A stretch of DNA of 9,849 nucleotides from Caldiserica bacterium UBA646. GTDB lineage: Bacteria; Caldisericota; Caldisericia; Caldisericales; Caldisericaceae. Location: positions 1 to 9,849 of the forward strand of contig DBOM01000064.1 of the NCBI GenBank assembly GCA_002299965.1. Reading direction: 5' to 3'. The position numbers were made by a program, and so were the translations under genes. Below are positions 6,274 to 9,849 of this stretch, in pieces (positions within the stretch are counted from its first letter, which is position 1; every line of letters starts with the position of its first letter). A model generated the notes under the pieces. The model saw nothing but the letters and a program-made list of their open reading frames with translations, was not told where the DNA came from and made no database searches.

Positions 6274-7136
6274 TTTTCCACATCCCTATGAATAATGGTT
6301 ACAGAATAGTGTTTTCTTTTCAAAAAATCTTCAAATAATTCACCTATTGCAACAGAGCGGTGTTTACCACCTGTACACCCGAAAGCAATGGTAAGATAAG
6401 ACTTTCCCTCTTTTATATAGTTTGGAAGAAGAAAATCAAAAAGGTTTTCAATTCTGTCAATAAACTCTTTCGTTTCAGAGAAAGAAAGAATAAAATCTTT
6501 TATTTCTTTGCTCCTTCCATCTTGCTGGCTTAACCGGTCTATATAAAACGGATTTGGTATAAAACGCACATCAATAACAATATCAGCCTGCAATGGAACA
6601 CCATATTTATATCCGAACGTTACAATGGACAAATTTATAAGATCGGAAGTAACACAAGAAAGCGCAGATACAATTTTTTCTTTTAAGTCCTTTAAAGCAT
6701 AATTAGAAGTTTCGATGATATAATCTGCAGTTGCCCTTATTGCATATAATCTCTTTCTTTCTTCTTCGATCTTCTCTTGAATAGTAGCCATCTCTTGAAT
6801 TGGATGCTTTCTTCGCGTTGCAGAAAATCGCTTTATTAGAACATCTTCAGACGCCTCAAGGAAGATTACTTTTGCCGAGAATCTTACATCGTTTCTCAGT
6901 TTAAGAATCACTTCAGGTAAAAGATCCAGGAGTTCTCCGCTTCTTACATCCACCACTATACCTATCTTATTTATTTTGCCCTCTGTTTTTTCACTAAGCT
7001 CAATAAAAGGAGATATAAGACTGGGCGGCAAATTATCTACGCAAAAATATCCAATATCCTCTAAAATGCCAATTGTTTTTGTCTTTCCAGCTCCACTTAA
7101 TCCTGTTACAATTACAACACTAATCTTTTCTTTCAT
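6270..7136 (-). CDS. rapZ: RapZ/YvcJ family nucleotide-binding protein
   Basis: RapZ is a P-loop protein; in E. coli it binds GlcN-6-P and the small RNA GlmZ and controls glmS mRNA, while Bacillus YvcJ hydrolyses nucleotides and affects competence. The 288 residues match the family. Seen are the Walker A motif GLSGAGKT (12-19), Walker B-like VVDVRS (61-66), the C-terminal stretch FGYKYGVPLQADIVIDVRF (174-192), RFIPNPFY (191-198), EGKSYLTIAFGCTGGKHRS (243-261) and HRDV (283-286). The usual LRxLTG after NPFY reads RLSQQDG. The ATG at 7136 precedes the P-loop at the expected distance but has no ribosome-binding site, and a -10 box ends 6 nt upstream, suggesting a leaderless transcript. It heads rapZ-yvcK-whiA-rpoN. 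The conserved linkage to yvcK fits a shared role in amino-sugar control. Whether an sRNA partner exists here is unknown. Confidence 0.96.
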   Translation of the reverse strand: MKEKISVVIVTGLSGAGKTKTIGILEDIGYFCVDNLPPSLISPFIELSEKTEGKINKIGIVVDVRSGELLDLLPEVILKLRNDVRFSAKVIFLEASEDVLIKRFSATRRKHPIQEMATIQEKIEEERKRLYAIRATADYIIETSNYALKDLKEKIVSALSCVTSDLINLSIVTFGYKYGVPLQADIVIDVRFIPNPFYIDRLSQQDGRSKEIKDFILSFSETKEFIDRIENLFDFLLPNYIKEGKSYLTIAFGCTGGKHRSVAIGELFEDFLKRKHYSVTIIHRDVEK

Positions 7137-7142
7137 CTTTTT

Positions 7143-7171
7143 ATTATATAGACTTATTTACTTTATTCCAA
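7143..7171 (-). promoter_or_regulatory. Candidate sigma-A-type promoter, probably leaderless, for rapZ-yvcK-whiA-rpoN
   Basis: On the minus strand TTGGAA (7171 to 7166), exactly 17 bp of spacer and a perfect TATAAT (7148 to 7143) precede the rapZ ATG by only 6 nt (AAAAAG). With the usual 6-8 nt from -10 box to start site, transcription would begin at or next to the A of the start codon. The lack of any ribosome-binding site before this ATG agrees with that. I found no better promoter further up the 108-bp gap. Confidence 0.6.
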
Positions 7172-7193
7172 CTCAGACAAGATATAATGGTTA

Positions 7194-7216
7194 TATGCAA
7201 ACCCCTTTAATGCATA
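7194..7216. repeat. Perfect inverted repeat TATGCA-N11-TGCATA upstream of the rapZ promoter
   Basis: Two perfect 6-bp arms are separated by 11 bp (TTAAAGGGGTT on the minus strand). The centre is about 69 bp upstream of the predicted rapZ start of transcription and about 40 bp past the hemW stop. It is not followed by a T-run on the minus strand, so it does not look like an intrinsic terminator. An activator site is possible, but short AT-rich palindromes also arise by chance. Confidence 0.35.
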
Positions 7217-7244
7217 AAAATAGATCTTTTAAAAACAAATCCCG

Positions 7245-8396
7245 CTACAAAACAATAAACCGTTCAAACACTATATTAGCCAGGAATACTCCTCTTTTTG
7301 TGAGGCGAATGTACCTTTTATCCTCTTCAATCAATCCATTCAGTAACAAAAATTCAATCTCTTCGATAAAATCATTCACCGGGAAACTACCAAACCTTAC
7401 GTAATAAAGATGCTTGTCACATCCTTCTAAAAGTCTTAAATTCATCATGATGTGCTCGCCCTTTGCTTTCTTACCCCTTAAGTGTTCATATAAACCAATT
7501 GGTAAAGTATTGTCATCAAGTTTCTTATAATAATTATCGAGTTTTAAAACATTTCTTGTCCTTTTTCTTTTATAATAACTTCCCGCGGCTACTCCAAAAC
7601 CAAGATAAGGCAAGTTTTTCCAGTAAGTCACATTGTGCTTGCACTGGAAATTATCCTTTGAAAAATTAGATATTTCGTAATGTTTATAGCCACTACTTTC
7701 TAAAAAATCTATACCCATCCTGTATTGTTCCGCTTCTTCATCACTACCGGGAAAATGAAGAACTTTTCTTTTTCTGTAAAACAAAGTACCTCTTTCAATG
7801 AGTAGAGAATAAAAAGAAATGTGCTCTGCATTAAGATTTACTGTTTCTTTTAAGGAGTGCATTAAATCTTTAACAGTTTCCCCTGGCAGAGCAAACATAA
7901 TGTCTATGTTTATGTTGTTAATACTGGCCTCTCGTAAAGATGCAAAGCTTTTATAAATTTCATCTGCATTATGTATTCTTCCCAGTAGCTTCAGCGTAGT
8001 ATCATTAAAAGACTGAGCGCCCATGCTTATACGATTTATTCCCAATGTACGAAATTCTCTGAATTTTTTTACTTCAATGGATTCAGGATTTGCCTCGAGA
8101 GTAATTTCAGCAGATGGTAACAGCTTGAAATTCCTCTGCACTGTCAGCAAAATACTTTCCACATCACTCACAGCAAGAAGTGAAGGCGTACCTCCTCCAA
8201 AGTATACTGTGGAAACAGGAAAATTATTTAAATCATTTTTTTTGCTAAAAAAAGAAATCTCTCGATTAAGATATTCTACGTATTTGTGAATCTCGTCTCT
8301 TTTGAAATTAAAAGACACAAAATCACAGTAATTACACTTTTTTAGACAAAAAGGTATATGGATATAGATAGAAATGCCTTTATTTTTTTCTATCAC
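7245..8396 (-). CDS. hemW: Radical SAM haem chaperone HemW (HemN-like)
   Basis: HemW binds haem and is thought to deliver it to haem-using proteins; many copies are annotated as oxygen-independent coproporphyrinogen oxidase. The 383 residues are typical. The radical SAM motif is PFCLKKCNYCDF (15-26; C17, C21, C24). After the third cysteine comes DF rather than the GC of true HemN, which favours HemW. Further motifs are VYFGGGTPS (64-72), TLEANPES (99-106), SMGAQSFN (124-131), YEISNFSK (240-247), CKHNVTYW (252-259), YLGFGVAAGS (264-273) and EHIMMNLRLLEG (314-325). The start is GTG, overlapping the lepA stop by 17 nt without a strong ribosome-binding site, so translation is probably coupled. 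LepA-hemW is a common pair in low-GC bacteria, where hrcA-grpE-dnaK often follow; here rapZ follows instead. Confidence 0.95.
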   Translation of the reverse strand: MIEKNKGISIYIHIPFCLKKCNYCDFVSFNFKRDEIHKYVEYLNREISFFSKKNDLNNFPVSTVYFGGGTPSLLAVSDVESILLTVQRNFKLLPSAEITLEANPESIEVKKFREFRTLGINRISMGAQSFNDTTLKLLGRIHNADEIYKSFASLREASINNINIDIMFALPGETVKDLMHSLKETVNLNAEHISFYSLLIERGTLFYRKRKVLHFPGSDEEAEQYRMGIDFLESSGYKHYEISNFSKDNFQCKHNVTYWKNLPYLGFGVAAGSYYKRKRTRNVLKLDNYYKKLDDNTLPIGLYEHLRGKKAKGEHIMMNLRLLEGCDKHLYYVRFGSFPVNDFIEEIEFLLLNGLIEEDKRYIRLTKRGVFLANIVFERFIVL

Positions 8397-9849
8397 TCTT
8401 CACTGATAATATTGAAAAGAAAGCTTCTTGAGGAAGTTGAATCCGTCCAATCTGTTTCATTTTCTTTTTGCCAAGTTTTTGCTTTTCCAGAAGTTTCCGC
8501 TTCCTTGTAACATCTCCCCCATAACATTTTGACAGCACATCTTTCCTATATGCCACAATACGTTCTTTTGCAATTATTCTGCTGCCGATAGCTGCTTGCA
8601 ATGCAACTTCGAACATCTGCCGAGGAATAACCTTTCGCATGCGCATCAATAATTGCCGTGCCACATAATCAGCTTTTTCTCTATGTGTAATAAATGACAG
8701 TGCATCCACAGGCTCTTTGTTCACTAAAAGATCCACCTTCACAAGATCCGCTTTTTTAAATCCTTTAAATTCATAATCGAGTGTACCATACCCTCTTGTC
8801 ACAGATTTAAGAGTATCAAAAAAGTCTACAATAATCTCCTGCAATGGAATTTTGTATCTCAAAATTGTCCTCTTTGATTCAGGATAAACCATATCTATAA
8901 ATTGCCCTCTCCTTCCTTTTGCAAGCTCCATAACATTGCCAATATATTCTGGAGGCAACATAAGAGATGCATCTACGATCGGCTCTCTAATTTCTTCTAT
9001 TTTCGATGGATCGGGAAATTTGTTTGGACTATCTATCTGCAATACTGTTCCATCTCTCAAAACAACTTCATATATTACATTTGGTACTGTTGCTATGAGT
9101 TCCTGCCCAAATTCCCTTTTAAGTCTTTCAATTGTAATCTCAAGGTGTAGCAAGCCAGAAAAACCACATCGAAATCCAAAACCCAGTGCCTGCGAATTTT
9201 CTGGTTCAAATGTAAATGCAGGATCATTTAAATGAAGTTTTTCAAGAGATTTTTTAAGCGATTCAAATTCATTGGTATTTAAGGGGTATAAACCTGCAAA
9301 CACCATCGGTATATTTTTTCTAAACCCCAAAATAGCTACTGATGCAGGGTTAACCATAGTTGTAACAGTATCTCCAGTAAGCACATCCAGAGGTTCCCTT
9401 ATAATTGCGGTAAAATAACCCACTCCACCGCTCGTAAGTTCATCACATTGCTCCATTTTCAATTTAAACACACCTACTTCTTCCACCTGAAATTCTTTTC
9501 CCGAAGACATAAATTTAATTTTATCACCTGCGCGAATCGTGCCATCCATTATTCTCACATATACCACTACACCTTTATACATATCAAAGTGAGAATCAAA
9601 CACAAGTGCTTTAAGTGGTGCATTGTTATTTACATGAGGAGGTGGAATTTTTTTAATTATTGCTTCTATTAAATCATCAACGCCGGTGCCCAATTTTGCG
9701 CTAATCTGCAAAATTTCATCCCTCGACAATCCTATCATCTCTTCAATTTCCTTTATCGTCCCCTCAATGTCAGCGCCCTTGATGTCAATTTTATTCAAAA
9801 CAGGAACAATGGTAAGATTATGCTCTAATGCAAGATAAGTATTGGCAAT
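8380..9849 (-). CDS. lepA: Elongation factor 4 (LepA), C-terminal part, cut by window edge
   Basis: EF4/LepA is a ribosome-binding GTPase, cytosolic or membrane-associated, that acts in initiation/back-translocation and ribosome assembly. The frame is open to the last base, giving 489 residues of a protein of about 600; the P-loop, switch I and DxxG motifs lie outside. The fragment starts with ANTYLALEHN just before the G4 motif NKID (19-22). It then has the G5-type SAK (about 50-52), domain II, the LepA-typical ALGFGFRCGF and GLLHLEI (about 221-238), and the C-terminal LepA domain with KCYGGDVTRKRKLLEKQK (about 441-458) and QIGRIQLPQEAF (about 466-477). A TTG at 9798 is only an internal leucine codon in LNKID, not the start. 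The stop lies 17 nt inside hemW. Intact where visible. Confidence 0.98.
   Translation of the reverse strand: MANTYLALEHNLTIVPVLNKIDIKGADIEGTIKEIEEMIGLSRDEILQISAKLGTGVDDLIEAIIKKIPPPHVNNNAPLKALVFDSHFDMYKGVVVYVRIMDGTIRAGDKIKFMSSGKEFQVEEVGVFKLKMEQCDELTSGGVGYFTAIIREPLDVLTGDTVTTMVNPASVAILGFRKNIPMVFAGLYPLNTNEFESLKKSLEKLHLNDPAFTFEPENSQALGFGFRCGFSGLLHLEITIERLKREFGQELIATVPNVIYEVVLRDGTVLQIDSPNKFPDPSKIEEIREPIVDASLMLPPEYIGNVMELAKGRRGQFIDMVYPESKRTILRYKIPLQEIIVDFFDTLKSVTRGYGTLDYEFKGFKKADLVKVDLLVNKEPVDALSFITHREKADYVARQLLMRMRKVIPRQMFEVALQAAIGSRIIAKERIVAYRKDVLSKCYGGDVTRKRKLLEKQKLGKKKMKQIGRIQLPQEAFFSILSVKSDRKK

Noticed and set aside
7172..7244. Intrinsic terminator after hemW
   Set aside because: The only stem-forming repeat has 6-bp arms with an 11-nt loop, low GC and no following T-run on the transcribed strand.
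7137..7244. Sigma-54 (-24/-12) promoter in the non-coding gaps
   Set aside because: No TGGC-N8-TTGC-like spacing was found before rapZ, gap or secG; the sequences fit vegetative promoters better.
9796..9798. TTG at 9798 as the lepA start codon
   Set aside because: The frame stays open to the window edge and encodes LepA-conserved residues upstream (ANTYLALEHN); this TTG is the leucine before the NKID motif.
1..9849. Defence, biosynthetic, CRISPR or phage-like system
   Set aside because: All coding space is taken by recognisable housekeeping genes; no array of spaced repeats, toxin-antitoxin pair, transposase or phage protein was seen.

Overview
The window comes from a low-GC bacterial chromosome (roughly 35-40% GC by eye) and is almost entirely housekeeping DNA. 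Every supported gene lies on the minus strand, so transcription runs from high to low coordinates. Strong Shine-Dalgarno sites (AGGAGG before gap and pgk), TTGNNN/TATAAT-type promoters, WhiA and the rapZ-yvcK-whiA order all point to a Firmicutes-like or deep-branching low-GC lineage; Clostridia/Thermoanaerobacter-like or Caldisericota/Thermotogota-like are possibilities. The lineage call is an inference of low confidence.

In transcription order: (1) the 3' part of lepA (elongation factor 4), cut by the window edge, overlaps hemW (haem chaperone, radical SAM). (2) After a 108-bp gap, which carries a good sigma-A-type promoter with its -10 box only 6 nt from the start codon, come rapZ, yvcK/glmR, whiA and rpoN (sigma-54). 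These are packed with a 4-nt overlap, a short gap of unclear start, and an 8-nt overlap. (3) A second candidate promoter overlaps the end of rpoN and precedes gap and pgk, the two enzymes that take glyceraldehyde-3-phosphate to 3-phosphoglycerate. (4) A third candidate promoter precedes secG (protein export). secG is followed 13 nt later by three closely spaced tRNA genes, Leu, Val and Phe, all with encoded CCA ends.

The genes combine a nucleotide-sugar and carbon-flux control set (RapZ, GlmR, WhiA), an alternative sigma factor, central glycolysis and the translation/secretion machinery. In many Firmicutes the comparable locus also carries crh, cggR, tpiA, gpmI and eno; here they are absent and the flanking genes abut directly.

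I see no mobile element, CRISPR array, phage or defence gene, and no clearly novel system. The observations most worth checking are a tRNA-Leu whose loop reads as anticodon AAG (wobble A34, rare in bacteria), a whiA whose conserved N-terminus is encoded upstream of the only canonical in-frame start codon, an apparently leaderless rapZ promoter, a glutamine-poor sigma-54 region I, and a membrane-anchored YvcK. No stretch over about 110 bp lacks a gene.
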